From a virus, in the IMG/VR virus record IMGVR_UViG_3300025168_000651, positions 1-24,232 of that record: a DNA stretch of 24,232 nucleotides. One strand, 5' to 3'. Each line of letters begins with the position of its first letter. Positions within the stretch are counted from its first letter, which is position 1. The position numbers and the translations under genes are program-made. The notes beneath the pieces were generated by a model, which was not told the origin of the DNA, ran no database searches, and saw only the letters and a list, made by a program, of their open reading frames with translations. Positions 1 through 7,925 of this stretch are shown here, one piece after another.

Positions 1-663
1 TACTATCCAGCTGCAGGTGAAGGGATTAAAGTGTGTGGCGTAGTTTGTTCTGACTTAACAATTTCTGGAGATGTTTCAGCTAATAATGGCTTATTATCTA
101 TTAGCGGTAATTACTTTAGCGGATTCAGTAATCCAGTATTGACTTCAACAAACTTAGAGCAGACTTTTGATGGAACTTGGGTTGCACCTGAAACAACTTA
201 CTTCAATATTATGGACGCAGATGTAAGGACTTTAGATGTTGAGGGCAACGATGATCAGGCGTTTATAATGAAAGCTTTTTCTTTTAGTATTGCTAATGGA
301 GTTAATAGAGTAGGCGCAGACACAAATGGAAATGCAGAGTTATACGCTATGCCTGAATATGCAGTTACAGGAAGTATTACAATTAAGTATGATGATGAAT
401 TTGATTATGGTGCTGATAATAACGTAATTCAGTCTTTTTTAGATGGAAATACTATGAGCCTAGCTATCAAGATTGGAGATGGAACTGTAAGCTCTGAAGG
501 TGAAGTAAATATCTTAGCTGAAATACAATTTACTGGAGACCCAGGGCAAGACTTGAGCGAGTCAGGTGTATTTCATACATTGGAGTTTGAGTGTGTTCAG
601 AACGCTACAACAGAAGCGTTTAAGATAAGCACGTTTAAAAACGAAGCCATAACAGCTTGGTAA
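1..663 (+). CDS. Phage tail tube (major tail) protein, 5' truncated by window
   Basis: The frame is open from base 1 and ends at TAA 661-663, so the gene begins upstream. A GTG at 31 is the first start-like codon in the window but has no ribosome site, and residues before it are in frame, so it is probably not the true start. About 220 residues are visible. They are rich in Gly, Asn, Thr and acidic residues with alternating hydrophobic beta-strand patterning (for example GSITIKYDDEFDY), as expected for a tail tube subunit that stacks into the hollow tail shaft. No catalytic motif is seen. The call rests mainly on position: the gene lies directly upstream of the frameshifted chaperone pair and the tape measure, the usual siphovirus order. 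It could instead be another minor tail protein. Confidence 0.6.
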   Translation, partial: YYPAAGEGIKVCGVVCSDLTISGDVSANNGLLSISGNYFSGFSNPVLTSTNLEQTFDGTWVAPETTYFNIMDADVRTLDVEGNDDQAFIMKAFSFSIANGVNRVGADTNGNAELYAMPEYAVTGSITIKYDDEFDYGADNNVIQSFLDGNTMSLAIKIGDGTVSSEGEVNILAEIQFTGDPGQDLSESGVFHTLEFECVQNATTEAFKISTFKNEAITAW

Positions 664-686
664 AAAATAAATAACGGGAGGTTATT

Positions 687-962
687 TTGATAGTAACAAC
701 AAAACACGGTGATTTTGACTGTAAGGATATTACAAGAAAAGAAAGACGTGAACTTTATAAAGATGTTAAAGCAACTTTTCAAGAATTAAAACCAGAAGAA
801 GTACACGACTTAGCAGATAAGTTTGCATTATTGGCTTTTGGTTCTGAAAAGAAAGTAGAGGAGGCTTTAAAAGGTCTATCTGCTTTAGCTGAAGATGAAG
901 TTTTAATGGAGATAATAAACTCTTATATGGGTTTTAATGACCCAAATGGACTTGGGGGCTGA
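687..962 (+). CDS. Tail assembly chaperone, short form (gpG-like)
   Basis: This 91-residue protein starts at TTG 687, supported by a GGGAGG ribosome site at 676-681 with a 5-base gap. It is helical and charged (RKERRELYKDVKATFQELK near residues 16-34) and ends in a Gly-rich tail just after a shift site. Proteins of this size between tail tube and tape measure act as tail assembly chaperones (lambda gpG), coating the tape measure and recruiting tube subunits; they are absent from the mature virion. The role is inferred from position and from the frameshift signals at its 3' end. Direct sequence resemblance to lambda gpG is not evident by eye, as usual for this divergent family. Confidence 0.72.
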   Translation: MIVTTKHGDFDCKDITRKERRELYKDVKATFQELKPEEVHDLADKFALLAFGSEKKVEEALKGLSALAEDEVLMEIINSYMGFNDPNGLGG

Positions 963-1354
963 GTTATGCTGTTTGGTGCCACGTTGAAGGATGTTCACCA
1001 AGATTTGCTAACCTCCCATATGAAGCTCAGTCCCCAATTAATGGAAAAAAGAAAGAGTTTAAAACGAAAGAACAGATATATGATGAAATAAAAAAAATAT
1101 TAGCTCTGCCCTCAACTAAAAAAATAGGTATTGGCGAAACTCTTTTTTTAAACTTACCATTTTTCTGTAATCCATATTTTGTTATTAAAGAGTGGCATAT
1201 TGAAATGATAAATGATTACAATATAAGTAAAAAATTTAATGTTCCTTTGGGTCAAGATTTAGACTCTTTAAATGCTTTTAAAACAGATTGCTTTATCTTA
1301 ATAGAAAACGAAATGAATAATATAAAAATATATAAGAGCAAACAAGATGGCTAA
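687..1354 (+). CDS. Tail assembly chaperone, -1 frameshift fusion (gpGT-like)
   Basis: Reading 687-947 in frame 0 and continuing in the -1 frame from base 947 gives an uninterrupted fusion of about 222 residues, ending at TAA 1352-1354. The -1 frame is closed upstream by TGA 938-940, and frame 0 stops at TGA 960-962, so the shift must occur within about 20 bases. A canonical heptamer lies exactly there. The extension (about 135 residues) includes GIGETLFLNLPFFCNPYFVIKEW and has no early start codon, so it is reached only by frameshifting. In lambda the gpT part binds tube subunits and the G part binds the tape measure. The last 8 bases overlap the tape measure start (ATGGCTAA). Without this product the interval 963-1346 would look non-coding. 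Confidence 0.85.
941..947 (+). promoter_or_regulatory. -1 ribosomal frameshift slippery heptamer C CCA AAT
   Basis: In the frame of the 687 gene the bases read C CCA AAT, a perfect X XXY YYZ heptamer that re-pairs as CCC AAA after a -1 slip. It begins immediately after the -1 frame stop (938-940) and lies 12 bases before the frame 0 stop. A 12-bp stem begins four bases downstream. Confidence 0.85.
952..1037 (+). promoter_or_regulatory. Frameshift-stimulating stem-loop downstream of the heptamer
   Basis: Bases 952-963 (TTGGGGGCTGAG) pair with 1026-1037 (CTCAGTCCCCAA) as a 12-bp stem with one G-U pair. Within the 62-base loop, 973-978 (TTGGTG) pairs with 996-1001 (CACCAA). The stem starts four bases after the slippery heptamer and contains the frame 0 stop codon. 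It is GC-rich in an otherwise AT-rich genome, which supports selection for structure. Confidence 0.75.
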
Positions 1355-3446
1355 AAATATAGTTTTAAAAATAACTCAAAAAGGTGCAAAGAAAACTGCT
1401 AAAGCTTTAAAAGGAGTAACTAGTTCCGCTGTAGGGTTAGCATCAAGAGTTGGATTAGTTTCAGCTGGTTTTGGAGTATTGTCTGTTAAACTTGCAGGTG
1501 ATTTTCAAAAGTCTTTATTAGAGGTATCTACCTTAATGAAGAATACAAACTCAGAAACTCTACCAAATCTAAGTAATGAATTAAGAAAGGTAGCAGGCTC
1601 TAGTGGATTAGCTCTTAGCTCTTTAAGTAAAGCAAAATATGATATTGTTTCTGCTGGTTTTTCTAAAGCAGCTGAGTCAGCAAAGATATTAGATGTATCT
1701 ACCCAACTTGCTGTCGGAGGTGTAACAAGTGCTGCAGCGGCAGCTGACTTGCTTACAACTTCTTTAAACGCTTTTGGATTTACTTCTGCAGACGCAGACA
1801 GAGTTTCAGACTCTCTATTTACTACAGTGAGACTGGGTAAAACAACAATGGATGAATTAGCGTCTAGTATGGGTCAGGTTTTGCCTTTTGCAAAGTCAAT
1901 GAATTTAAGCTTTGAGGATGTTGGTGCATCAATGGCTACTCTTACTGCTAGTGGTATTAGTACGGCAGAAGCAACTACTGCGCTAAGGGCTACAATTACT
2001 GCACTTTCAGCTCCTTCTGATGGTGCAAAAAGAGCTATGAACGAAGCTGGAATATCAGTTAAAAAGTTTGATGATGGAACAGTGGATTTAATTTCTACAA
2101 TAGAGCAATTTAAAGGATTAGACCAAGAGACAATAAAAAAGTTTATTCCTAACGTAAGAGCAATTTTAGGTGTTCAAACCCTAGCAAATAACTTTAATGT
2201 TCTTAAAGGCAATGTTAAAGAATTTGCCGACTCTTCGGCTGGAGCTACCGACACCGCTTTTAATAAAATGGCAAAAGGTTTTAACACTACTTTCAATAGA
2301 TTAAAAAACAATATTCAATCTGTTATGATTGAAATTGGTAATGTAATTATTGAAAAAATTCAGTCCCCTTTGGATTCTGTAAATGTAGAGTTTGAAAAAT
2401 TAGGAGAAATAGGCTTTAATAATTTAGGGGCATCTGTTAGGGAGGAACTCCCTTTAATTATGAACGCTTTTCAAGAAACAATGATGGTGGCTTTTAACCA
2501 TATTGAAAAAAGGTCTAAAATAATGGGGTTATCAATAAAAGAACATATCAGAGATGCTATGCCTTTTGTTGAAGGGGACTTTGAAAAAATAGCAGAGTTT
2601 TCAGATTTAATGAGCAAGAAGGCTGAACAAGATACTGAATATTTAGCCAATCTTTATAAAGAAATGTATGCAAAAATAACGGAAAATGCACAAGAACGTG
2701 CAAATGACGATTTTGATATAAATGATGTTATTGTTGAGAATTTTGAAAATAATTTAAATAATCAAGGAGAAATAGTACAAGAGCATTTAGATAACAAAAC
2801 TGACGCGGAAAAACAAGCTTCAGATGAAACTGTTAAGCATATCTCAATGGAGCAATTTCAGAGAAATCAATTAAAGCTAGATATGCAAAAACAAATAGAC
2901 CAATATGAAACTGCTAATGTACGTCAGCGAGACATAGATAAAATAACGACAAAAGCCAATCTTATGTTAAAACAAAAACAGAGAGAAGCAAATATGTCTT
3001 ACACTTCTGACGTTTTAAGTCTAAGTAAAACTTTAGCATCAAAAAATAAAGATTTTGCCCTAGTAGAAAAAAGGATAGCTCAAGGACAAGCTGTAATAAA
3101 TACATACCTTGCAGCGACTAAAGCATTTGCAAAAGCTGGAGGATATCCAGCAGGTCTACTTCCTGCCGCTCTTACTGTGGCTAATGGTATGGTTATGGTA
3201 GGAGAAATAGAAAAACAATCTTTTGCAGACGGAGGAATTGTTCAGGGTTCAAATACAGGTCAGGGAGATACAGTTCCAGCTATGCTTACGCCAGGAGAGG
3301 TTATTTTAAATCAAGCACAACAAGAAAATTTAACAGAGTCTATGGGAACAATAAATGTTAATATAAGTGGAAACGTAATAGGGACAGAAGAGTTTGTAAG
3401 GGATACGCTTATTCCCGAAATCCAAAACGGAATAAAATTTGCATGA
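1347..3446 (+). CDS. Tail tape measure protein (TP901 family type)
   Basis: This 699-residue protein sets tail length and occupies the tail lumen before DNA ejection. Residues about 50-250 resemble the TP901-type tape measure core (GDFQKSLLEVSTLMKNT, then Ala/Ser-rich helices with TTSLNAFGFTSADADRVSD and TMDELASSMGQVLPFAKS). The middle, about 400-590, is long charged helix likely to form coiled coil. The C-terminal part carries the typical FADGGIVQGSNTGQGDT...LTPGEVILN segment near residues 627-657. A weakly hydrophobic patch (AGLLPAALTVANGMVMVG, about 600-617) precedes it. At about 0.15 nm per residue the length predicts a tail near 100 nm (inference). The start overlaps the gpGT-like stop and the end overlaps the next gene by ATGA, indicating translational coupling. 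Confidence 0.92.
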   Translation: MAKNIVLKITQKGAKKTAKALKGVTSSAVGLASRVGLVSAGFGVLSVKLAGDFQKSLLEVSTLMKNTNSETLPNLSNELRKVAGSSGLALSSLSKAKYDIVSAGFSKAAESAKILDVSTQLAVGGVTSAAAAADLLTTSLNAFGFTSADADRVSDSLFTTVRLGKTTMDELASSMGQVLPFAKSMNLSFEDVGASMATLTASGISTAEATTALRATITALSAPSDGAKRAMNEAGISVKKFDDGTVDLISTIEQFKGLDQETIKKFIPNVRAILGVQTLANNFNVLKGNVKEFADSSAGATDTAFNKMAKGFNTTFNRLKNNIQSVMIEIGNVIIEKIQSPLDSVNVEFEKLGEIGFNNLGASVREELPLIMNAFQETMMVAFNHIEKRSKIMGLSIKEHIRDAMPFVEGDFEKIAEFSDLMSKKAEQDTEYLANLYKEMYAKITENAQERANDDFDINDVIVENFENNLNNQGEIVQEHLDNKTDAEKQASDETVKHISMEQFQRNQLKLDMQKQIDQYETANVRQRDIDKITTKANLMLKQKQREANMSYTSDVLSLSKTLASKNKDFALVEKRIAQGQAVINTYLAATKAFAKAGGYPAGLLPAALTVANGMVMVGEIEKQSFADGGIVQGSNTGQGDTVPAMLTPGEVILNQAQQENLTESMGTINVNISGNVIGTEEFVRDTLIPEIQNGIKFA

Positions 3447-5896
3447 GCTTAACTTTACCAGATTCATTTAAAATAGTAAATGATGTAATTGAAAACTGGG
3501 TCATTCTTTTAGGTTATAATAAAGGAGTTGTTTCCTCTGGAGTTAATACGGCAGAAGTTTTAAACACTACTGAAACAGATATTGATGTAGTAGACGGAAG
3601 TAAGTTTAGTGAAGGAGACTTTATTTTTATAAGTACCGAAAGGATGAAAGTCACTTCTGTTAGTTCTAATACATTAACAGTTGTTAGAGGAATTAATAAA
3701 ACACCTAGTTCTGATATAAATTCTGGTACATTGATAATGCACGATAATTTTAAGCCAATATCTTTTGCAGACACTAAATTTGAAGGCGAATACTCTAATG
3801 GAATAATTACATCAGAGCCAAGCATCAGGGAATCAATTAATTTAGAAAGCTCAACGTCTAAAACTTCTAATGTATCTTTATCTGTAGCAAATTTTAATTA
3901 TAAAGGAAACCCTTTTAGTAAAGAATTATTTGCTGGAACAAGAACCTATATAAATAGGGAATGTTTTATTTATTTAGTCCCGACTACAAAAACTCTGAAA
4001 GTCGATAGTTTATTAATGTTTAATGGTAGACTTCAAAGCGTAAGTCACGACAACGATTCTATAAAGCTATCTATTGCCTCAAAAAACCCTTGGGATGGCG
4101 TGGAAATACCTCAGACAAAGACAAGTAAGGGTAATTACTTTCCTATTGCATATGGAGACTATACACCTAATTCTGCTGGATTGGCAAGTTTTGGTGCGGG
4201 AGTAGATATTGATGACTATAGGAAAAGGAAAAGCCTTTACCCTATTCCAGTAGAAGAAAGGAGAAGAGACACTCTTTTTGCATTAACAGGGACAAGGAGT
4301 ACAAGTGCAAATGGATTTCCTCATTATTACGAAAAATCTACAGATACATTTCTACCTTTATCTAATGACGCAACCAATTATGGAACTGTAGATGTTGAGA
4401 ATGAAACTTATGGAGATGGCTACGCAATAAGATTTCATCAGAATTTATTAAAAAGAGGTCTTTACAAAGTTGTGGAGTTTGTTAGTAAAACCGCTGGAGA
4501 TAATCTTACGTGGGATAACAATACTGGAAATGCTTTTGATGGTGAATATATCAACACAAGCACTTATGTAGGTTGTACTGTCGATGATACTTTTGTCCCC
4601 AATGATTCTGCTAGTATTGAGTATTCACTACCTCAATTAACTGGTTATCCCAGTTTAATACTTGCCAACTTAGTCATTACTGGCTCTTTTACTCTAAGCG
4701 GTAACTCAAACTCAGGGGTATTACAACTTCAATTAATAGATAATAGTTTTGGTGCTTCGGATGTTAAAGGTTATTGGGATTTAAACAATAATGGTACAAC
4801 AACAACATTTCATAAAACTGCTGGCGGAAACTTAGACACTTCTAGTGTTGCTTATTTAAGTGATGCTTTTGATAATTCAAACGAGTATTTAGCATCAGGA
4901 AATGGTTGGGGCGAAACAATAAAATTTACAGTAAAACTTGTTAGAACTTCAGGAGCTATTGCTGGTAATGTTTCAGGTTTTGTTAGAATACATGACATTG
5001 CAATAGAAACCGCCACTCAATTAGATTTTGCAGAAACAACAAAAGCGGGTAAAACAGTAGCTTATCAAACTTTAGATAATATTAAAGATGTTTATACTGG
5101 TGCAAATGGTCTTACTGACAATGGTTGGGCTGGCAGTTCCGCAATAACAGAAATTCACGAAGCTCATAGGGACTTATTACAAAGATTTACAAATTTTACT
5201 AATAGCAACAACTCTGATTATTCTACTTCTATTAATCCTAAAAACTGGAGTTCAGGCACAAATATTAATAGCATCAAAGATTGGGATATAAGGTACTGGA
5301 TTAATAAGCCTGTTTTATTAAATAAAGTCCTTGAAGAATTGCAGTATAATGGCGGTTTTATTGGAAGATATAATGGACAGGGAAATTATCAATATGTTTT
5401 TATTCCAGACTCAATTACAACAAATTTTAATTTAACAAAAGCAGATATTAATAAAATAGATATTTCACTAACACCCTTTGATAAAGTAGTAACCAGTATG
5501 GATATAGAGTACGAAAAACACCCCGCCACGAGTGGATATGTTTCTGAAGTAAGCTCTAGTAATTCTACATCTATTTCAGCCTATAACATAAAATCTAAAG
5601 AAAACAAAAAAAGAGTTAGGCTTAACGCTTTAGTTTCTGCTCCAGCTACATCACCTTCAAGTAACCCAAATGATGATTTTTATACCTATTATGATAATAT
5701 TCTTGGAGGAGTTAAACATTTAGTCAGTTTTAACATAGTAAACCCTATTTATTTCGGAGTGGATGTAGGTGACTTTATAGCATTTAATAATTTAGGTGTT
5801 GAGCCTTTTGGTGGTAGTTGGTCGGGTAAAAATTTTATAATAGTTTCTGTAAACAGAAAAAGAGGAAGTTTAAAAATTAAAGCAAGGGAAATTTAA
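3443..5896 (+). CDS. Large tail-tip / baseplate hub-like structural protein
   Basis: This 817-residue protein starts at an ATGA overlap with the tape measure. Residues about 41-85 form a compact segment (DIDVVDGSKFSEGDFIFIS...VTSVSSNTLTVVRGINKTP) of a type recurrent in phage structural proteins. The middle, about 300-540, is Asn/Ser/Thr/Gly-rich and beta-rich, possibly one or more carbohydrate-binding-like modules. The C-terminal 170 residues (ISLTPFDKVVTSMDIEYEKH, then FNIVNPIYFGVDVGDFIAFNN and FIIVSVNRKRGSLKIKAREI) resemble hub-type tail proteins that cap the tube and anchor receptor-binding parts. Its place directly after the tape measure supports a distal tail or tail-tip role. No enzyme motif such as a peptidoglycan hydrolase was recognised. 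The specific family is not certain. Confidence 0.65.
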   Translation: MSLTLPDSFKIVNDVIENWVILLGYNKGVVSSGVNTAEVLNTTETDIDVVDGSKFSEGDFIFISTERMKVTSVSSNTLTVVRGINKTPSSDINSGTLIMHDNFKPISFADTKFEGEYSNGIITSEPSIRESINLESSTSKTSNVSLSVANFNYKGNPFSKELFAGTRTYINRECFIYLVPTTKTLKVDSLLMFNGRLQSVSHDNDSIKLSIASKNPWDGVEIPQTKTSKGNYFPIAYGDYTPNSAGLASFGAGVDIDDYRKRKSLYPIPVEERRRDTLFALTGTRSTSANGFPHYYEKSTDTFLPLSNDATNYGTVDVENETYGDGYAIRFHQNLLKRGLYKVVEFVSKTAGDNLTWDNNTGNAFDGEYINTSTYVGCTVDDTFVPNDSASIEYSLPQLTGYPSLILANLVITGSFTLSGNSNSGVLQLQLIDNSFGASDVKGYWDLNNNGTTTTFHKTAGGNLDTSSVAYLSDAFDNSNEYLASGNGWGETIKFTVKLVRTSGAIAGNVSGFVRIHDIAIETATQLDFAETTKAGKTVAYQTLDNIKDVYTGANGLTDNGWAGSSAITEIHEAHRDLLQRFTNFTNSNNSDYSTSINPKNWSSGTNINSIKDWDIRYWINKPVLLNKVLEELQYNGGFIGRYNGQGNYQYVFIPDSITTNFNLTKADINKIDISLTPFDKVVTSMDIEYEKHPATSGYVSEVSSSNSTSISAYNIKSKENKKRVRLNALVSAPATSPSSNPNDDFYTYYDNILGGVKHLVSFNIVNPIYFGVDVGDFIAFNNLGVEPFGGSWSGKNFIIVSVNRKRGSLKIKAREI

Positions 5897-6945
5897 TGGG
5901 CTATAATAGAATAAATACACCTAGAGTCTATACAGATTTGATAAGCCAGAGCCTATCTAATGGATGGCGTGACTTAGACGATATAACGATGCTACAGGAT
6001 GATGGCTCTACACCTGTTAGTTTTGATAGTGGAACAGAATCAGACTTGTACGACTTAAGACCCGCAAATTCTGTTAAAATAGCAAAAGAAAATCAGTCGT
6101 TTTATATTCAATTTAATACTGGATTAGGAACTAATGAATTAGCAGAAAGTAATTATTTAGCGATATTAAATCATAATTTTCATTCTGCCGATGTAGTTTT
6201 TACTGTAGAAATAGATGACAATGCTAGTATGTCTAGTGCTACTAAAGTTTCGACAACCGCAAACCATACAAAGTTAATTAATGCAGATGCAAATAATACT
6301 GCTGGTGAAATTGACCCCGCAAAGAATGGATGGACTTTAATTACGTGGAATACTCAAGAGTCGGACAATCAATATGTGAGGATTACTTTTAGTGATGATA
6401 ACGGAGCTGATCAAAACTTTAATAATGATATATATATTGGCTCAATTATGTATGGAGAGTTTTTTGAGTTTCCAAACGCTCCAGAAATAGGGGTAACCAC
6501 TAAGATAGATTATGATGGAATAAAATTAAATAAATCTCTGGGAGGAAATAGCTATGCAACCGCTACGAATTTCGGACAACCTGAATGGGCAAGTACATTA
6601 GCTTGGAATAATACCAGTCTAGACAATACGAATTTATGGACTTTTAACAAACGAACTGGAAGAATAAATCACTCTATAAAATTTAACTATTTAAGCGATA
6701 CAGATGTATGGTCTAATAATTCTAGCTCAGTAACTACGTCAGAATGGTTTGACACTTTAACAGCCCATAACTCTTTTTATAATAAAGTAATAGGTCAGTT
6801 TCACCCTTTTTTATTTAGTATTGATAAGGATTCTACTACAGAAGGAGATTATGGAATGTTTAGACTTAAAGACAAGAGCTTTAAAGCTACACAAGTTTCT
6901 GATAGGCTTTGGAGTATAGCTTTTAACATTGTTGAAACTTGGTAA
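5896..6945 (+). CDS. Tail protein, possible beta-sandwich (discoidin-like) domains
   Basis: The 349-residue product begins at ATG 5896, overlapping the previous stop as TAATG. Residues about 65-195 show alternating strands (KENQSFYIQFNT, NYLAILNHNFHSADVVFTVEI, TLITWNTQ, QYVRITFSD, IYIGSIMYGEFFEFP) compatible with a galactose-binding-like jelly roll. Residues about 195-349 are a second beta-rich half ending at W349. It is the last gene of the tail block and is followed by the non-coding interval, so it is likely a distal tail or accessory adhesion protein. No signal peptide, membrane segment or catalytic motif is seen. The jelly-roll suggestion is pattern reading only. Confidence 0.55.
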   Translation: MGYNRINTPRVYTDLISQSLSNGWRDLDDITMLQDDGSTPVSFDSGTESDLYDLRPANSVKIAKENQSFYIQFNTGLGTNELAESNYLAILNHNFHSADVVFTVEIDDNASMSSATKVSTTANHTKLINADANNTAGEIDPAKNGWTLITWNTQESDNQYVRITFSDDNGADQNFNNDIYIGSIMYGEFFEFPNAPEIGVTTKIDYDGIKLNKSLGGNSYATATNFGQPEWASTLAWNNTSLDNTNLWTFNKRTGRINHSIKFNYLSDTDVWSNNSSSVTTSEWFDTLTAHNSFYNKVIGQFHPFLFSIDKDSTTEGDYGMFRLKDKSFKATQVSDRLWSIAFNIVETW

Positions 6946-6985
6946 AATAGTTTATAAATAAATAAATATTTGTATTAAATTCCGT

Positions 6986-7053
6986 CTCTAGCTAGAGGCG
7001 TTCAGGGCGGTTCTCCTATCGTCCTTATTCACACATATAAAAACGCCTCTGGC
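6986..7053 (+). other. Foldable non-coding element between tail and early modules
   Basis: The 215-base interval 6946-7160 carries no gene. Bases 6991-7002 pair with 7042-7053 (12 bp, one wobble), and inside them 7004-7009 pairs with 7019-7024 (6 bp, one wobble). The remaining loop (7025-7041) contains TTATTCACA, the reverse complement of the repeated early leader core. An overlapping 12-base palindrome (CTCTAGCTAGAG, 6986-6997) offers an alternative hairpin. No U-tract follows, so it is not a classic intrinsic terminator. It could be a small RNA, a late-transcript end, or a protein-binding DNA element. Confidence 0.5.
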
Positions 7054-7064
7054 TCTCCTTTCAA
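7025..7064 (-). promoter_or_regulatory. Possible minus-strand promoter with the leader motif
   Basis: Read on the minus strand, TTGAAA (7064-7059), a 17-base spacer, TTTATA (7041-7036) and then TGTGAATAA (7033-7025) resemble the three + strand early promoters, except that the motif follows the -10 by two bases rather than four. No credible minus-strand gene lies downstream, so a product would be a short antisense RNA. It overlaps the foldable element, so the two readings compete. Confidence 0.35.
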
Positions 7065-7096
7065 ATACAAAGAGTTTTATAAGGGTTAAATAACTC

Positions 7097-7144
7097 TTGC
7101 AACTTTAAATTATATATACTATATTACGTTGTGAATAAAATAAA
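7097..7144 (+). promoter_or_regulatory. Early promoter A with TTGTGAATAAAATAAA leader
   Basis: TTGCAA (7097-7102), a 17-base spacer and TATATT (7120-7125) form a good sigma70-type promoter. Four bases later comes TGTGAATAA (7130-7138) within the block TTGTGAATAAAATAAA (7129-7144), shared with other early units. AAGGAG at 7149-7154 then serves the gene at 7161. The motif covers the expected transcription start, so a bound protein there would repress. Confidence 0.75.
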
Positions 7145-7160
7145 CAATAAGGAGTTTTAA

Positions 7161-7352
7161 ATGGATAATTTTAATGAAATGGATTTAAGCTTATTAGATT
7201 CTTTGCTAATGGAAAAGCTTGACAGCCTTAATAACAGATTGAATAATGAAGAGTTATCTGACTGGCAAACAAATAAACTTGAAGAAGAAAAAGCTAAATT
7301 ATGGACTTTAAAAACTAAGTTGTTTTCAGGTTTACTTAAAGGAGGCAAGTAA
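7161..7352 (+). CDS. Small coiled-coil protein, unknown function
   Basis: This 63-residue protein is the first gene of the early region, directly downstream of promoter A, with AAGGAG six bases before its ATG. The sequence is almost wholly helical and charged with regular leucines (MDLSLLDSLLMEKLDSLNNRL, then KLEEEKAKLWTLKTKLF), so a short coiled coil is likely. First early genes of phages often encode host-takeover or anti-defence peptides, but nothing here identifies a target. Its stop overlaps the next start as TAATG. I do not recognise the family. Confidence 0.7.
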   Translation: MDNFNEMDLSLLDSLLMEKLDSLNNRLNNEELSDWQTNKLEEEKAKLWTLKTKLFSGLLKGGK

Positions 7353-7552
7353 TGACAAAGTTGGAAAAAATAGAAGAAAAAATATTTGATGCAAAAAATA
7401 AAAAATATTCTTCACCTAGAGATTTTGATTTTGGAGATTGGATATGTACTAAATATATGACAGACCTTCAAATAAGATGGGAAAAAGAAGTTGAAGTTTT
7501 AGAAAAAACTGGTGAGTATATCGATTACAATTTTAGTGATTTACTTTGTTAA
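7352..7552 (+). CDS. Small early protein, unknown function
   Basis: The 66-residue product starts at ATG 7352 in a TAATG overlap, with AAAGGAGG at 7339-7346. It is charged, with an N-terminal helix (TKLEKIEEKIFDAKNKK) and a Trp/Asp-rich centre (FDFGDWICTKYMTD). There is no membrane segment or known motif. It is the second gene under promoter A and is followed after one base by copy B of the repeated leader motif. I do not recognise it. Confidence 0.65.
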   Translation: MTKLEKIEEKIFDAKNKKYSSPRDFDFGDWICTKYMTDLQIRWEKEVEVLEKTGEYIDYNFSDLLC

Positions 7553-7553
7553 A

Positions 7554-7569
7554 TGTGAATAAAACAAAA
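7554..7569 (+). promoter_or_regulatory. Repeated early leader motif, copy B
   Basis: TGTGAATAA (7554-7562) followed by AACAAAAAGG repeats the leader seen at promoters A, C and E. The position where a -10 would stand (7544-7549) reads CTTTGT, so no good promoter is visible here. The copy lies in the short gap before the gene at 7580, whose ribosome site AAGGAG overlaps its end. Confidence 0.55.
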
Positions 7570-7579
7570 AGGAGAAACA

Positions 7580-7885
7580 ATGTTAATACAAAAATACAAA
7601 ATAAAGAAAATATTAAAAGACGAAGATTGCAGATTAAGTCCTGAATCTTGGGATGGAATTAATAGAGCTGTTGAGTCTTTGATAAAAGGTATGGCAAATA
7701 ACGTGAAAGCAGACGGAATGAAAACTTTGATGGCTAAACATACTGTTGTATCTAAAAAGACTAAGGTGGCTAAAACTACAAAGTGTACAAGGTGTTGTAA
7801 TATAAAAGATGAGTTTGTGCGATTTGCCAAGAACACTCAAGACTATTGTCACGAACAAGCAGTGGTATTAAGTAGAAGAGTTTAG
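7580..7885 (+). CDS. Histone-fold-like protein with C-terminal Cys/His cluster
   Basis: This 101-residue basic protein has its own leader and an AAGGAG site. Residues about 7-57 read like a single histone fold as in archaeal and prokaryotic histones: a short helix (KIKKILKDEDC), loop RLS at 18-20, a long helix 21-46 (PESWDGINRAVESLIKGMAN), loop with MKTL at 47-50, and a short last helix. A Lys-rich linker (58-68) leads to C69, C72, C73, C90 and H91, a possible small zinc-binding unit. If right, it could wrap or bridge phage or host DNA early in infection. The comparison was made by eye. The third helix is shorter than in archaeal histones, and the similarity could be chance for a small helical protein. 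Confidence 0.5.
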   Translation: MLIQKYKIKKILKDEDCRLSPESWDGINRAVESLIKGMANNVKADGMKTLMAKHTVVSKKTKVAKTTKCTRCCNIKDEFVRFAKNTQDYCHEQAVVLSRRV

Positions 7886-7925
7886 GGGAACTCTTAGCTA
7901 AGTGTAAAAAAAATAAAATAAACCC

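Noticed and set aside
951-960. Frameshift on the run of five G at 954-958
   Set aside because: A -1 slip there requires a UGG mispair in the P site, while the heptamer CCCAAAT at 941-947 is perfect and better spaced from the stem.
6991-7053. tRNA-like gene in the intermodule gap
   Set aside because: The span is about 63 bases and closes with a long stem, but it has no D-arm, anticodon arm or GGTTCRANNCC T-loop in the right places.
7893-7902. Palindrome CTTAGCTAAG followed by an A-rich run as a terminator
   Set aside because: The stem has no loop and the following run is A, not T, on the + strand, so it cannot work as an intrinsic terminator for these genes.
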